The notes under the pieces are model-generated. The model was not told the origin of the DNA and did not search any database. It saw only the letters and a program-made list of their open reading frames with translations. A DNA stretch of 64,000 nt, taken from assembly GCA_051530055.1 (NCBI GenBank), contig CM121342.1, forward strand, positions 15,252,001 through 15,316,000. The letters run 5' to 3'. A program made the translations under genes and the position numbers. Of the stretch, positions 22,656 through 34,671 are shown in pieces (position 1 is the stretch's first letter; the number at the start of each line of letters is the position of its first letter). The stretch comes from Neoechinorhynchus agilis. Its lineage: Eukaryota > Acanthocephala.

Positions 22656-23766
22656 ATGGTACAAATGCATTTAATTTGGGTAGCTCTAAGTTTTGTTGTC
22701 GCCGCCTTAGCGAAACACAAAACATCAACAAAGTGTTCAATCGTATCGGAAATATCGTTTTTGGGAAACATTTCAGATGGTGAGGTAAACCGCGATTCTA
22801 AAAACTCAAAAGCGAATTAAGTGAAAAGAAATTGGAAGATTTCATTAAATCGTTTAAAGTGGACTGTAAATACAGAAAAACTTCTATAATTAGCATACAC
22901 CATTAGAATCTATAACCTCCACACATCATTAAATATCGACATTTTGATCAAATAAATCATCCGTTGGATAACTTTACCCCCTTAAATTATCATGGTTATA
23001 TGAAGGATAGAAAATGCAAACTTTTATGGGTGCCAAAACAATGTTTTCTGTGATTTTTCGTGCAATTGTTTATTTTACGTACCCACCGAAGATCATCGAA
23101 TTCTACTTCTTTAAGACAGAAGATTGCTATTAAGTGATGGACGTTTTAAAAGCGTCGTATGATTTATAAACGCTTCTCTATTGTTAAACCTCACATATAT
23201 CTTTTGTTCTCATAAATAGAGACAGCAATTCAACGTACAAGACAATTTATTATCGAAGCTTTAAAATATCTGAAACTCTTGCTTTATAAAATTTCGTTCA
23301 CAACAGTGGGAATGTGATTTTTCAAATTTCTCCATTATACTATTGATCATAAACAAATTAAAATTGAACAAAATACCCAATTATATTTCTGTAATCATCT
23401 TTTACGGAATAATCGATTCGTCAAAGTAAATTTAAGCGTGGAGTTACAAAGTATTTCACAAAATTTCAACACATATCATGAAGTACAAGATTCTTGACGT
23501 ATTTATCATTTTCTATTTTATAGATTGGCAATTTTGAACATGGCACAAAAGTAATTATTTTGACAGATAGACGTTTTTCTTGTAGTACTGAAATTTTATA
23601 TAGCGCAAATGCTATCAATGAACTTAACCGAGGTTATTGTCCTCATGGACGTAATATTACAGAAAACGATTTTAATATCAAATGGTTAAAAAATGTTATA
23701 TTAACGAAATCTCCTTTGTGGCATTTGCCATTTCGGCGCTCTAAATTATTCGTCGAATCAATGTAA
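22656..23766 (+). CDS. Secreted sushi-like protein, two exons (left arm)
   Basis: Exons 22656-22784 and 23524-23766 join in phase 0 across a 739 bp intron with a clear acceptor (TTTTCTATTTTATAG). The product is about 123 residues. Residues 1-19 are a signal peptide (MVQMHLIWVALSFVVAALA). The joined region reads FLGNISDGE, then IGNFEHGTKVIILTDRRFSC, which resembles a complement-control (sushi) module: Cys, then G-x-HGTxV, then x-C. The C-terminal half has GYCPHGRN and is basic near the end. An alternative 44 bp intron at 22785-22828 would give a shorter protein without the Cys pattern. The mirror copy (33506-32396) is intact with about two changed residues. Confidence 0.55.
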
Positions 23767-24183
23767 AACTGTACAGATGATCAACCTCCTTTTCAACTAT
23801 TTTGTATAAGATTTTGTTCATAATCTTAGAATTAAATCCATATTCAAAATAAAGTAGCGATTTTTAAAATCAAAATGATCAAGCTATTAAAAAGCTAATA
23901 AGCATATGTAGGGATTTAAAATAAGAAAGCCCGGATTATTAATTTAATTAGGTAATCGCAAAGATTTTACATCTAACTTTAATCGTCGTTTCAATGGTGT
24001 CCAAAGCCGTAGCACGCTTTTAATCATAACGATACGGACATATATTTTATAGTCGGTATATCGAGCGAAATCGATTAGTTCAAAGAAACTATCGTCCCCG
24101 AATCATTACCATATTGTATTGGTAGCGTTAATTCGACATTTGAATAACACCTATAAGACTCAACAGTTTATTGGCAAGGAATA
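23767..24183. promoter_or_regulatory. Intergenic region upstream of the second secreted gene
   Basis: AT-rich, present in both arms. A TATATTTTATAG stretch near 24040 could act as a core promoter for the gene starting at 24184. Nothing firmer is visible. Confidence 0.25.
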
Positions 24184-24933
24184 ATGGTATTCGTATACTG
24201 TTTTATAATCTCTTTAGCCATTACTGGCATCATCGAAACTCGCGTTTATCAATCCATTGCTAGAAGAGATGGCATGCAGTACCTTTTTAACGCTGTAACG
24301 TCTAAGTGCGATTCCGATCTGAGATTATGTCAGGACGATCAATCGAAATTGCATGATGATTTGTATATTATGACGGTAATAGAGGAACCAAAAAGCCAGC
24401 CAACGAAATTCGTATTCAGAAGTAATAAAGCTGAACTCGGATCACATTCAAGTATCCATCGTCCGGACGAGCAGAACAATCAAAATCGACCACTTCAGCA
24501 AAATATGCGAAGGCGAGAGGCACTAACACATACAATTCGTCCAATCGCTTACGGATCATCTTCTCAACTTCCAATCTTTCTAAAACCAATGTTTATTAAC
24601 TTTCATTTAAATCAAGCTTGCTATCCTGTGCCTAAACCAGCTCAGCAACTTTTGAGCGGAAAACCTGTAGAAACTGAAAATGCTCATATTAATGACGAGA
24701 AAGCGACGAAATTAGATAACTATTCGTCGGCATTAAATATCAGAAAGGAAATCAAAACCGGAAATATTTGCAACGACGTTCAACTTTATCTTGAAAAGTT
24801 TCTGGAATTGTTGAAGGTAATGGCGAATTATTGCTCATTTCTTCATTAAAACAGAAAAATTTAGAACGATCTTGATAAAAGCGGAACAAATGAGTCTAAT
24901 CCGCTTCCCCTGGAACAAGAGACATCGCAATAG
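24184..24933 (+). CDS. Secreted protein with C-terminal helical motif, two exons
   Basis: Exon 1 runs 24184-24816 and exon 2 runs 24865-24933, around a 48 bp intron (donor AAG/GTAATG, acceptor TTTAG), in phase 0. The product is about 233 residues. Residues 1-17 form a signal peptide (MVFVYCFIISLAITGII). The middle is polar, Gln/Asn/Arg-rich with scattered Cys. Exon 1 ends with a helical stretch (LYLEKFLELLK), and exon 2 is a short acidic tail ending EQETSQ. The layout (signal peptide, polar body, leucine-rich helix just before a short last intron, acidic tail) is the same as in the genes at 25725 and 30434, so it may be a distant member of that set. The mirror copy is a pseudogene. Confidence 0.6.
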
Positions 24934-25724
24934 ATGATGCTGTCGAATTTTAATAGATAACAAAAAAATTATTATGCATTTATTTGATTTGGGGGCTTTT
25001 AAAATTTATATTTCTTAAAATTATATATATTTTTCTCATCGAAATGGAGGATAGATTTCACTGTAAGGAAAATTTGCTTACCGCGAATTTATTTTCGAGC
25101 GCACTTTACAGTTCGCTGGATATTTTACGACGTAGCTAAAAGTGAAATTTCGAAAAGACAATCCATCGAGTTTCTCATCCTGGCGAATTGACCAGTTTAT
25201 ATAATCCCGATGTATATTTCTGAGTTTTCTAATGAAATTTTATGGATTTTGAGCCGCTTACAATTAAACGGGAAAAACAGGAAATAGACAAATTTTATAA
25301 GTTCACTATTGGGCAATGGCTAATAATGGAATTTCGATCTCAAAGTATTTTAATTTCCTTAAATATTAAATAGCTAAACTTTTTGTTTTTCGAATTTTAA
25401 CCCTAACATTATTTATCTGAGAATTCTAATAAAAAACTGATTTCGAAACATTCAGAGTATTCGTAGTGAAAGCTTTTTGCTAACCACATAGCTGCTTTGT
25501 TCCAAAAAAATTGAGGATTCCGTTTTTCACGTAAACAATCAATTTTTCTATAACACGGTCAAAAACAATCATTATTTTGTTTGTCTTTGTAAGCCAAGGC
25601 TCAAATATTTGTTGTTTGCAAATGCGTGAAACTATGAAGGCTTATACCGTGTCGAAATAACTCGTTCATAGTCTATCTAAGACATCAGATATTCCTTCAT
25701 CAATTGTTACTCATCTGTTCAAAA
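24934..25724. promoter_or_regulatory. Intergenic and promoter region of the repeat-protein gene (left arm)
   Basis: About 790 bp, AT-rich, nearly identical to 30435-31226 in reverse. It contains runs such as TTATATATATTTTTCTC, and just before the gene the stretch TTCATCAATTGTTACTCATC. Both copies of the third secreted gene are therefore driven by the same upstream sequence. Confidence 0.45.
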
Positions 25725-28244
25725 ATGCATCTTGTTCTTCGTGCTATTCTCCTTGTTTTCACCGTTTTCCACCTTACGAACGCCGAAGAGCCTCAGCAGG
25801 ATAAAGCCGGCCCTGTTGAAAGCGATTTCATTAATATTCATTTAAATAACACGGACGGAAATGATAAAAATCCTGACAGAATAATCCAGCCAACTGAGCA
25901 ATATCATCCGTACAATCATCTTGGCATCTTCCTTCCGACTGGTAATTTAGTTGAACGGGATGAAGGCAAGAACAAGAGTAAAGAAATCAATCATAGTTTG
26001 ATGCAGATAAATAGCTTAAATTGTGATGAACTGAATTACAATGACATCGATTTATCTGTAGGGGACGGCAACGACACCTATTTGGATTCAAAGTATTTTG
26101 GTAACGGGGATAGTGACCTTAAGTACGGTGGGATTGCGAACCATGAAGATACAAAGCAGCAACTGAATTTTGTGCATGACGGTTCGCATGAAAATTATGT
26201 TCATCTGGACGGAGAAAATGACCAGCCAATTGTTCAAGATTATAAAAAACCGATATTGCATAAGCTCTGCGTTCCATATATGCCGAACCAATATATTCCA
26301 CCGCAGCAGTCTTCTTCTAACGACCAATGTGAAAGTCTTTTACGGAATTTCAATGGAAATGAACACGTTCCGCTCTATGGGCTGGAATTAAATCAAGCGT
26401 ACCCTATTATGGCTCCTGTAGGAAATCCGACGAGCCAAAACCTTCAATTGCCTACACCTGTTCAACAAGATTACCAATACCAACAGCCCTTTCAATCATA
26501 TGTTCCATCAAGTCAATCGCCCATGGGCAAAAGTGGGTACCAACAGGCCAATAGTCAACCAGAACAGCTCCCGGCTAAAGAATATGGCCAATACCATTAC
26601 CCTATCCAATCGAACATTGATACAAGTCAATCGACCATTGGCAAAAGTGGATACCAACAATCCAATAATCAACCAGAACAGCTCCAGGCTGAAGAATATG
26701 GTCAATACCAGTACCCTGTACAATCGAACACTGATACAAGTCAATCAACCATGGGCGAAAGTGGATACCAGCAGGTCAATAGTCAACCAGAACATCTGCC
26801 GGTTGTAGAATATGACCAATACCAGTACCCTGTTCAATCGAACATTGATATAAGTCAAACGGCTATGGGCAAAAGTGGATACCAACCGGCCAATAATCAG
26901 CCAGGGCAGCTCCCGGCTTATGAATATGGTCAGTACCAGTACCCTGTCCAATCAAACATTGATACAAGTCAATCTGCCATGGGCAAAAGTGGATCGGCTC
27001 TAGAATATGGCCGATACCAGTACCCTGTCCAATCGAACATTGATACAAGTCAATCTTCAATGGGCATAAACGGATACCATCCGGCCAATAATCAGCAAGA
27101 GCATCGCCTGGCTGAGGAATACGGTCAACATCAGTACCTAGCCCAATCGAACATTGATACAAGTCAATCTTCAGTGGACAAAAGTGGATACCATCCGGGC
27201 AATAATCAGCCAGAGCAGCTCCCGGCTTATGAATATGGCCAGTACCAGTACCCTGTCCAATCAAACATTGATACAAGTCAATCTGCCATGGGCAAAAGTG
27301 GATCGGCTCTAGAATATGGCCGATACCAGTACCCTGTCCAATCGAACATTGATACAAGTCAATCTTCAATGGGCATAAACGGATACCATCCGGCCAATAA
27401 TCAGCAAGAGCATCGCCTGGCTGAGGAATACGGTCAACATCAGTACCTAGCCCAACCAAACATTGATACAAGTCAATCTTCAATGGGCAAAAGTGGATAC
27501 CATCCGGGCAATAATCAGCCAGAGCAGCGCATAAGCTCGAGCTTACAAGACAACTCAAGAACTAAGTATGGAGGGAATGTTCAACAGTCTAGAAAGCCAA
27601 ATCCTCCACCGAAGAAAATTGCAAATGATTTAAGTCAAAATCAGCAGCGATTGAACAGAGTAAGTGGCAAGTTGCGAAGGCCTCCTTCGCCTTACGGCCT
27701 TCATAAGCACCCATATCAGTCAATGAGTTCTGTTACGAGAACTCAGCCAAAGTTTGATTGTACCTTGGGCAACATTTTTGAACCCCCACGAATAATGCCA
27801 ACGAAAGTTATACGGCTGAGACCAGTGGGTTCTAAGAATGTAGGAAGTGTATCAAGGCAGCGGCGTTTACCTGTCTCAAATCAACCTGTTACTGCTAAAC
27901 TCGACGACCATTCAACAATCATGCCAATCAAAGCTAATCGAAGTTCGGATTTGGCATCAAGACCAACGCATATGTTAAAGAAGATTTCTAATCGCTTATC
28001 GAACCTTTCTGAGAAACTTAAGGTAAATGTCGATTTAGATTTTTAGCTTTTAACCCAAATATCTGTAATTTAGCTTAGTCTAAGTGCGCCCAATAAAACT
28101 GACACTCAATTCTCCTCAAGCCAATTTCCCACAAAAGAAGCTAAGAATTACTCGATTGCCAAAATTGATCGTGTTATTCCAGGCGAAGAGTATGTGTTCG
28201 AATCAAATGAAGACTACATTAGGGAAGAAGACGAACTTTATTAG
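25725..28244 (+). CDS. Secreted Gln/Tyr/Ser-rich tandem-repeat protein, two exons
   Basis: Exons 25725-28022 and 28074-28244, intron 51 bp, phase 0; 822 residues. The ATG at 25725 starts a clean signal peptide (MHLVLRAILLVFTVFHLTNA). Residues about 21-245 are acidic and Asn-rich. Residues about 250-603 are tandem units of about 38 residues built on YGQYQYPVQSNIDTSQS and MGKSGYQ. Residues 604-766 are basic and Pro-rich, ending SNRLSNLSEKLK at the exon border. Exon 2 ends with the acidic motif DYIREEDEL. Composition fits a structural extracellular protein (glue, silk, eggshell or surface coat); this is inference. The first 27 codons lie in the inverted-repeat arm and the rest in the unique centre. 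Paralogue: 30434-29299. Confidence 0.85.
26470..27535 (+). repeat. Coding tandem repeat, 114 bp unit with 309 bp higher-order unit
   Basis: Units of about 114 bp (38 codons) are arranged head to tail. Within the array, 26914-27222 and 27223-27531 are near-identical 309 bp blocks, each made of several variant units, so the array has recently grown by block duplication. All changes keep the reading frame. Confidence 0.9.
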
Positions 28245-29298
28245 ATCATTTAACTTAACTATCTATATTAATCTTTTAATTATTAAACACCATACTTGTT
28301 TGTCTCCTGGTAGCAAAAATATTATATGCAACACATTATCAAAAAGCGTCTTATAAGTAACAATAAAACATATAAAAAACTTAATGGTCACCTTAAAAAC
28401 AAACTTTATATATATATAATACACAGACATTAGTAAAATTAGAAAAAAATAAAAGAGCAAAATAACGAGGATATTAATGCAATATCAACATGGTTCAACT
28501 TTATTCAGGAAGGACTGTTGCCATAAAAATCCTATTTATTGTTTTCTGGAAATTTAAATCGACTAATTTTCATGCAGGAGATTTTTCGAGAAGATCCGTG
28601 CGTAAACATTATGTTATTCCGAGTAAAATGTACATTCTTGTGGTGACCCTACGTGCTTATTTTTAGATTTGAATTGATAATGACTGATTGAATCAATCGA
28701 AATATTTTCTTCTTTAATGATCCCTCTCGGGTGCCGATGACCGACTAAAATAATAACTTACAATTATTAGTTTAGCAGATCATAAAACTTGTGTTGATAA
28801 TTTTTCCAAACTTCATCTTAAGAAATTGAAGGCGGACAAAATATTTGATGGATCATTGGAGTCACTGTGATAAAAGGTTTAAATCTCATGCAATCTATGC
28901 AGTGAAGCCAAGGATGTAGAATCAAAATTTGTTGCGCAAAGCTTGTTAATATATCGAACCGCTAGTGGAACGCTTTCATAGAAATAAATTATCTTTGACT
29001 CACTGAAAAATAAACTCTAAAGAAATAAGCTTAGTCAACATAGTGATAGTTATATAAATGCTTTAAGCGCGTGGATTTAAAAATGCAATAAAATGACATT
29101 AATTTGAAGAAATGCTTCTCCAGTGCGGTGATTAAGATATTTTTGGAATTTGCACACGAAATGGAGATATAGCACTTCATTGCTTCAGGTATTTTTCCAA
29201 CTACTGATGCTCACATTTCCGATACAATGTCGAAAATAAATGCTTTTAATAATAAATGTGTTTATTAATGTTAAGGTTATATATGTGATTAATTATTA
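28245..29298. other. Spacer between two convergent genes, no gene seen
   Basis: AT-rich sequence between the stop codons of the two convergent secreted-protein genes. It should hold both 3' UTRs. AATAAA-type signals occur on both strands, for example AATAAA near 28364. No coding signal. Confidence 0.5.
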
Positions 29299-30434
29299 TT
29301 AAATAAGCCAATATACCTCATCCTGCTCTCTAATATATTCGTCCTCTGGTTCTAACTCATCTTCCTCGCGTATATAATCATCATCTGTTGATGTTGTTAA
29401 TTGCTTAGACATCTTCCTTTCAGTACTTGTTGATAAAACTTCCTTAGGAGTTTCTGTGGTAAATTGTCTAATCGAGAAAGGAGTAATCGACATATTGGCG
29501 TCCTTTAGGCTGAGCTGAATGCAAACGAGTATGCCGGTGAATAAATGAGACAAAAACGCCTTACCTTTAAGTATTTAGAAAGATTCGTCAAACGATCGGA
29601 AATTTCAAGTAATTTCTGTGCTGGCTCGGAGGAAATTTTCTCATTTTTTTCATTTAAACCAAGCTTTACTTCTGAAACGAGTTTATCTGTGTTAACCAAA
29701 GGAAGGATTGAGATTTGTTTTTCCTTCATAATTTTTGCTTCAGGTTTTGTTTTTGGTGCCGGTAGTTTGAGCAGTTTCGTAGGCAATATAATCGGAGCAG
29801 CGAAAAGTGCGTGTGAAATGCCGGGACGCTTTAACTGATTGCTCGTCCTAGCATCAACAAGAGCCGGCATGATGTTCTGCTGGGCGATTGGTATTCCTCC
29901 GGATGGATTATGTGTTACGGATATTTTATTTCCGGTTAACTGCTCGTCAAAGGATGCATAACCTTGCTGGTTATCTCCAGTATCCATATTTGAGTTCTGT
30001 TCAGCAGGTTGCTTTAACTCGGTATACGAATCAACTTCATCTTGCTTCAGTAGCAGATTTGTTTGTGAAGCATCAGGTGATTGCAGTACTGATTGACCTG
30101 GCTGACTGGCAACAGGGGCAGCATTGGGCAATGGATAGTACTGGGGGCTTCCTTGGTGGTATTGTGAGCAGGGCTGGCAATTTGGATAGCCGCAGTGTTG
30201 CTGACAGGGGTAACCGAACATTGAATTAAAACCATTGTATTGACCATTGCCCATTCCGTACGGCATGTCGTATTGCTGGGGATATTGACCATTACTGTAG
30301 AAGCGCTTTTGATTCTCAACGGTCTGGTTTTGATTGTTCGAAGCACGACCAATTTTATCCTGCTGAGGCTCTTCGGCGTTCGTAAGGTGGAAAACGGTGA
30401 AAACAAGGAGAATAGCACGAAGAACAAGATGCAT
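29299..30434 (-). CDS. Secreted paralogue without the repeat array, two exons
   Basis: Exons 30434-29565 and 29514-29299, intron 50 bp, phase 0; 361 residues. The first 27 residues, including the signal peptide, are the same as in the gene at 25725. The body then differs completely: a Gln/Tyr/Gly/Met-rich stretch with a Cys cluster (FGYPCQQHCGYPNCQPC). Homology returns near the C-terminus: PIILPTKLLKLPAP here against PRIMPTKVIRLRPV there, then SDRLTNLSKYLK at the exon border, then LSL at the start of exon 2 and YIREEDEL at the end. The pair are diverged paralogues, tail to tail, with shared promoters. The Cys cluster suggests disulphide or other cross-linking, which is inference. Confidence 0.85.
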
Positions 30435-31226
30435 TTTTGAACAGATGAGTAACAATTGATGAAGGAATATCTGATGTCTTAGATAGACTATGAACGAGTT
30501 ATTTCGACACGGTATAAGCCTTCATAGTTTCACGAATTTGTAAACAACAAATATTTGAGCCTTGGCTTACAAAGACAAACAAAATAATGATTGTTTTTGA
30601 CCGTGTTATAGAAAAATTGATTGTTTACGTGAAAGACGGAATCCTCAATTTTTTTTGGAGCAAAGCAGCTATGTGGTTAGCAAAAAGCTTTCACTACGAA
30701 TGCTCTGAATGTTTCGAAATCAGTTTTTTATTAGAATTCTCAGATAAATAATGTTAGGGTGAAAATTCGAAAAACAAAAAGTTTAGCTATTTAATATTCA
30801 AGGAAATTAAAATACTTTGAGATCAAAATTCCATTATTAGCCATTGCTCAATAGTGAACTTATAAAATTTGTCTATTTCCTGTTTTTCTCGTTTAATTGT
30901 AAGCGGCTCAAAATCCATAAAATTTCATTAGAAAACTCAGAAATATACATCGGGATTATATAAACTGCTCAATTCGCCAGGATGAGAAACTCGATGGATT
31001 GTCTTTTCGAAATTTCACTTTTAGCTACGTCGTAAAATATCCAGCGAACTGCAAAATGCGCTCGAAAATAAATTCGCGGTAAGCAAATTTTCCTTACAGC
31101 GAAATCTATCCTCCATTTCGATGAGAAAAATATATATAATTTTAAGAAATATAAATTTTAAAAGCCCCCAAATCAAATAAATGCATAATAATTTTTTTGT
31201 TATCTATTAAAATTCGACAGCATCAT

Positions 31227-31981
31227 CTATTGCGATGTCTCTTGTTCCAGGGGAAGCGGATTAGACTCATTTGTTCCGCTTTTATCAAGATCGTTCTAAA
31301 TTTTTCTGTTTTAATGAAGAAATGAGCAATAATTCGCCATTACCTTCAACGATTCCAGAAACTTTTCAAGATAAAGTTGAACGTCGTTGCAAATATTTCC
31401 GGTTTTGATTTCCTTTCTGATATTTAATGCCGACGAATAGTTATCTAATTTCGTCGCTTTCTCGTCATTAATATGAGCATTTTCAGTTTCTACAGGTTTT
31501 CCGCTCAAAAGTTGCTGAGCTGGTTTAGGCACAGGATAGCAAGCTTGATTTAAATGAAAGTTAATAAACATTGGTTTTAGAAAGATTGGAAGTTGAGAAG
31601 ATGATCCGTAAGCGATTGGACGAATTGTATGTGTTAGTGCCTCTCGCCTTCGCATATTTTGCTGAAGTGGTCGATTTTGATTGTTCTGCTCGTCCGGACG
31701 ATGGATACTTGAATGTGATCCGAGTTCAGCTTTATTACTTCTGAATACGAATTTCGTTGGCTGGCTTTTTGGTTCCTCTATTACCGTCATAATATACAAA
31801 TCATCATGCAATTTCGATTGATCGTCCTGACATAATCTCAGATCGGAATCGCACTTAGACGTTACAGCGGTGTAAAAAGATTACTGCATGCCATCTCTTC
31901 TAGCAATGTGGATTGATAAACGCGAGTTTCGATGATACAGTAATGGCTAAAGAATTCCATAAAACAGTATACGAATACCAT
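31227..31981 (-). pseudogene. Broken copy of the secreted gene at 24184
   Basis: The body from 31811 down to the last intron and exon is open and nearly identical to the left-arm gene (one Leu to Ser change near the end of exon 1). Between the ATG at 31979-31981 and about 31850 the sequence has several small insertions and changes. They destroy the signal peptide, shift the frame and give an early stop. No upstream ATG restores a secreted product, so this copy is probably dead. Confidence 0.7.
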
Positions 31982-32395
31982 TATTCCTTGCCAATAAACT
32001 GTTGAGTCTTATAGGTGTTATTCAAATGTCGAATTAACGCTACCAATACAATATGGTAGTTCGGGGACGATAGTTTCTTTGAACTAATCGATTTCGCTCG
32101 ATATACCGACTATAAAATATATGTCCGTATCGTTATGATTAAAAGCGTGCTACGGCTTTGGACACCATTGAAACGACGATTAAAGTTAGATGTAAAATCT
32201 TTGCGATTACCTAATTAAATTAATAATCCGGGCTTTCTTATTTTAAATCCCTACATATGCTTATTAGCTTTTTAATAGCTTGATCATTTTGATTTTAAAA
32301 ATCGCTACTTTATTTTGAATATGGATTTAATTCTAAGATTATGAACAAAATCTTATACAAAATAGTTGAAAAGGAGGTTGATCATCTGTACAGTT

Positions 32396-33506
32396 TTACA
32401 TTGATTCGACGAATAATTTAGAGCGCCGAAATGGCAAATGCCACAAAGGAGATTTCGTTAATATAACATTTTTTAACCATTTGATATTAAAATCGTTTTC
32501 TGTAATATTACGTCCATGAGGACAATAACCTCGGTTAAGTTCATTGATAGCATTTGCGCTATATAAAATTTCAGTTTTACAAGAAAAACGTCTATTTGTC
32601 AAAATAATTACTTTTGTGCCATGTTCAAAATTGCCAATCTATAAAATAGGAAAAATGATAACACGTCAAGAATCTTGTACTTCATGATATGTGTTGAAAT
32701 TTTGTGAAATACTTTGTAACCACGCTTAAATTTACTTTGACGAATCGATTATTCCGTAAAAGATGATTACAGAAATATAATTGGGTATTTTGTTCAATTT
32801 TAATTTGTTTATGATCAATAGTATAATGGAGAAATTTGAAAAATCACATTCCACTGTTGTGAACGAAATCTTTATAAAGCAAGAGTTTCAGATATTTTAA
32901 AGCTTCGATAATAATTGTCTTGTACGTTGAATTGCTAGTCTCTTATTTATGGAACAAAAGATATATGTGAGGTTTAACAATAGAGAAGTTGCTGATAAAT
33001 CATACGACGCTTTTAAAACGTCCATCACTTAATAGCAATCTTCTGTCTTAAAGAAGTAGAATTCGATGATCTTCGGTGGGTACGTAAAATAAACAATTGC
33101 ACGAAAAATCACAGAAAACATTGTTTTGGCACCCATAAAAGTTTGCATTTTCTATCCTTCATATAACCATGATAATTTAAGGGGGTAAAGTTATCCAACG
33201 GATGATTTATTTGATCAAAATGTCGATATTTAATGATGTGTGGAGGTTATAGATTCTAATGGTGTATGCTAATTATAGAAGTTTTTCTGTATTTACAGTC
33301 CACTTTAAACGATTTAATGAAATCTTCCAATTTCTTTTCACTTAATTCGCTTTTGAGTTTTTAGAATCGCGGTTTACCTCACCATCTGAAATGTTTCCCA
33401 AAAACGATATTTCCGATACGATTGAACACTTTGTTGATGTTTTGTGTTTCGCTAAGGCGGCGACAACAAAACTTAGAGCTACCCAAATTAAATGCATTTG
33501 TACCAT
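32396..33506 (-). CDS. Secreted sushi-like protein, two exons (right arm)
   Basis: Exons 33506-33378 and 32638-32396, phase 0, mirror image of 22656-23766. Signal peptide, Cys pattern, splice sites and stop are all kept. The visible protein changes are Asp to Asn and Ser to Lys around TNRRFSCKTEIL. Of the arm genes this is the one kept intact on both sides, which suggests either selection for both copies or recent gene conversion. Confidence 0.55.
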
Positions 33507-33946
33507 AAAAAATTCTCGAATTGGGAAGCTGCATATTTTCGGCAACAAACAGAATTAAAATTTCGGTTCTTGAGTACTGCTATCGGCTATAAATGAACGA
33601 ATAGAGATGGAGGAGAGATTGATCTATAGACGACACCTGAATAAAATCGCGAATCTTACATGTGATTCTAGCAGTTTCAGAAGCTTCGCTCTTTGTTCTT
33701 AAACATCTTAGAATTCTTCAATACTCGCTAAATGTTATTAGTAGCAGTTATCGTTTTGGACTGATCCATCAGATACAGTTATTGATTAGTGCATATTGAT
33801 TAGTTATTCATAACAACGTAATCCGAATACAACAAGAACCCAAAGGAGGTTTTATCATTTATTATATTTATGCGATACAATCATTGCCGACGTGCAAGAC
33901 ATTTTACTTAGATCACGAATCAAATCGATAATTCAAGTTCTTTAAA

Positions 33947-34290
33947 GATGTCAAAGGATATAGGCATTAATGACAAAATCAAACTCAATCAATTGGATAT
34001 ATTTTTTGATGCCGCCAAACGAGTTCTTAAACAGGAAGCGAAAAACGCAATGTACCAAGAAATAAAGGAGAACGTCCTTAGGAAAGTCAACATGAGACGT
34101 AATGTATGGAACGGAGCAGCATCCTGCATATCTTCAGAGTCAAATGCAACAAAGTTATATTAAATGGAGAATGTCGTTTCTTGCGATGAAAACATCTCAG
34201 TCAAGTCCTATGTCGGAAATTAGTAGTCTTCTTTGCGAAACCGGATCGACAGACAACGAAGACAATCAACCAAACACCGTTGATTTATAA
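33947..34290 (+). pseudogene. Broken copy of the small helical protein gene
   Basis: Mirror copy of 22211-21864. Small deletions and substitutions after the start (one missing Lys codon, then altered sequence around codons 20-30 and near codon 50) shift the frame, and the 3' half is open only in another frame. It is unlikely to make the full protein. Confidence 0.7.
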
Positions 34291-34671
34291 AAACAAAAAC
34301 GTTGACTTTAAGATTTTAATTGTTACTTCTGGTGTCATTTTGCTCTGTCTAGAACAAACCATTGATCGATTTCAGCGTTCGAACAATACTTTCAAACGTC
34401 GCTCGGATAAAACATATTTTATAGGATTTCGACAATGGTCGTAAACTCGGTGAGATTTTTAAGATTCAGATTCGTTTCGCATCCTTATCGTTGCTCTGCC
34501 ATCATTACTGTTTCTTCGCGATTCTCCTCCGTGGAATTAACCAACAAATAGATCAAAATGGATTTAAAACATCGACTTTCATTTTCGTACACTTTGCGTC
34601 TACAGAATTTAAGTATTGAAACAGCGACCTTTTAAAGGGCAAAAGACAGCATTTTGTCATCGAAATGAATC

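Larger units (their letters stand above)
21284..25805. repeat. Left arm of a large inverted repeat
   Basis: This 4.52 kb arm is the reverse complement of 30354-34870, with small differences scattered along it. It contains a candidate terminal exon, a small unknown gene, two secreted-protein genes, and the promoter plus first 27 codons of a third. The outer edge is at GATAAGCACGC (21284). The inner edge lies inside coding sequence at 25805. Confidence 0.95.

Noticed and set aside
22785-22906. Alternative second exon of the sushi-like gene after a 44 bp intron
   Set aside because: It gives a 68-residue product without a Cys pattern. The 23524 exon has a better acceptor and completes the motif in phase. 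Kept only as an alternative.
26863-27558. Minus-strand open frame of 231 codons opposite the repeat array
   Set aside because: It is open only because the repeat units lack the complementary stop trinucleotides. Each unit repeats the same pattern, and there is no start or splice context.
28084-28356. Plus-strand frame overlapping the last exon of the repeat-protein gene
   Set aside because: It overlaps the real exon 2 in another frame. The exon 2 frame is supported by matching splice phase and by the paralogue's last exon.
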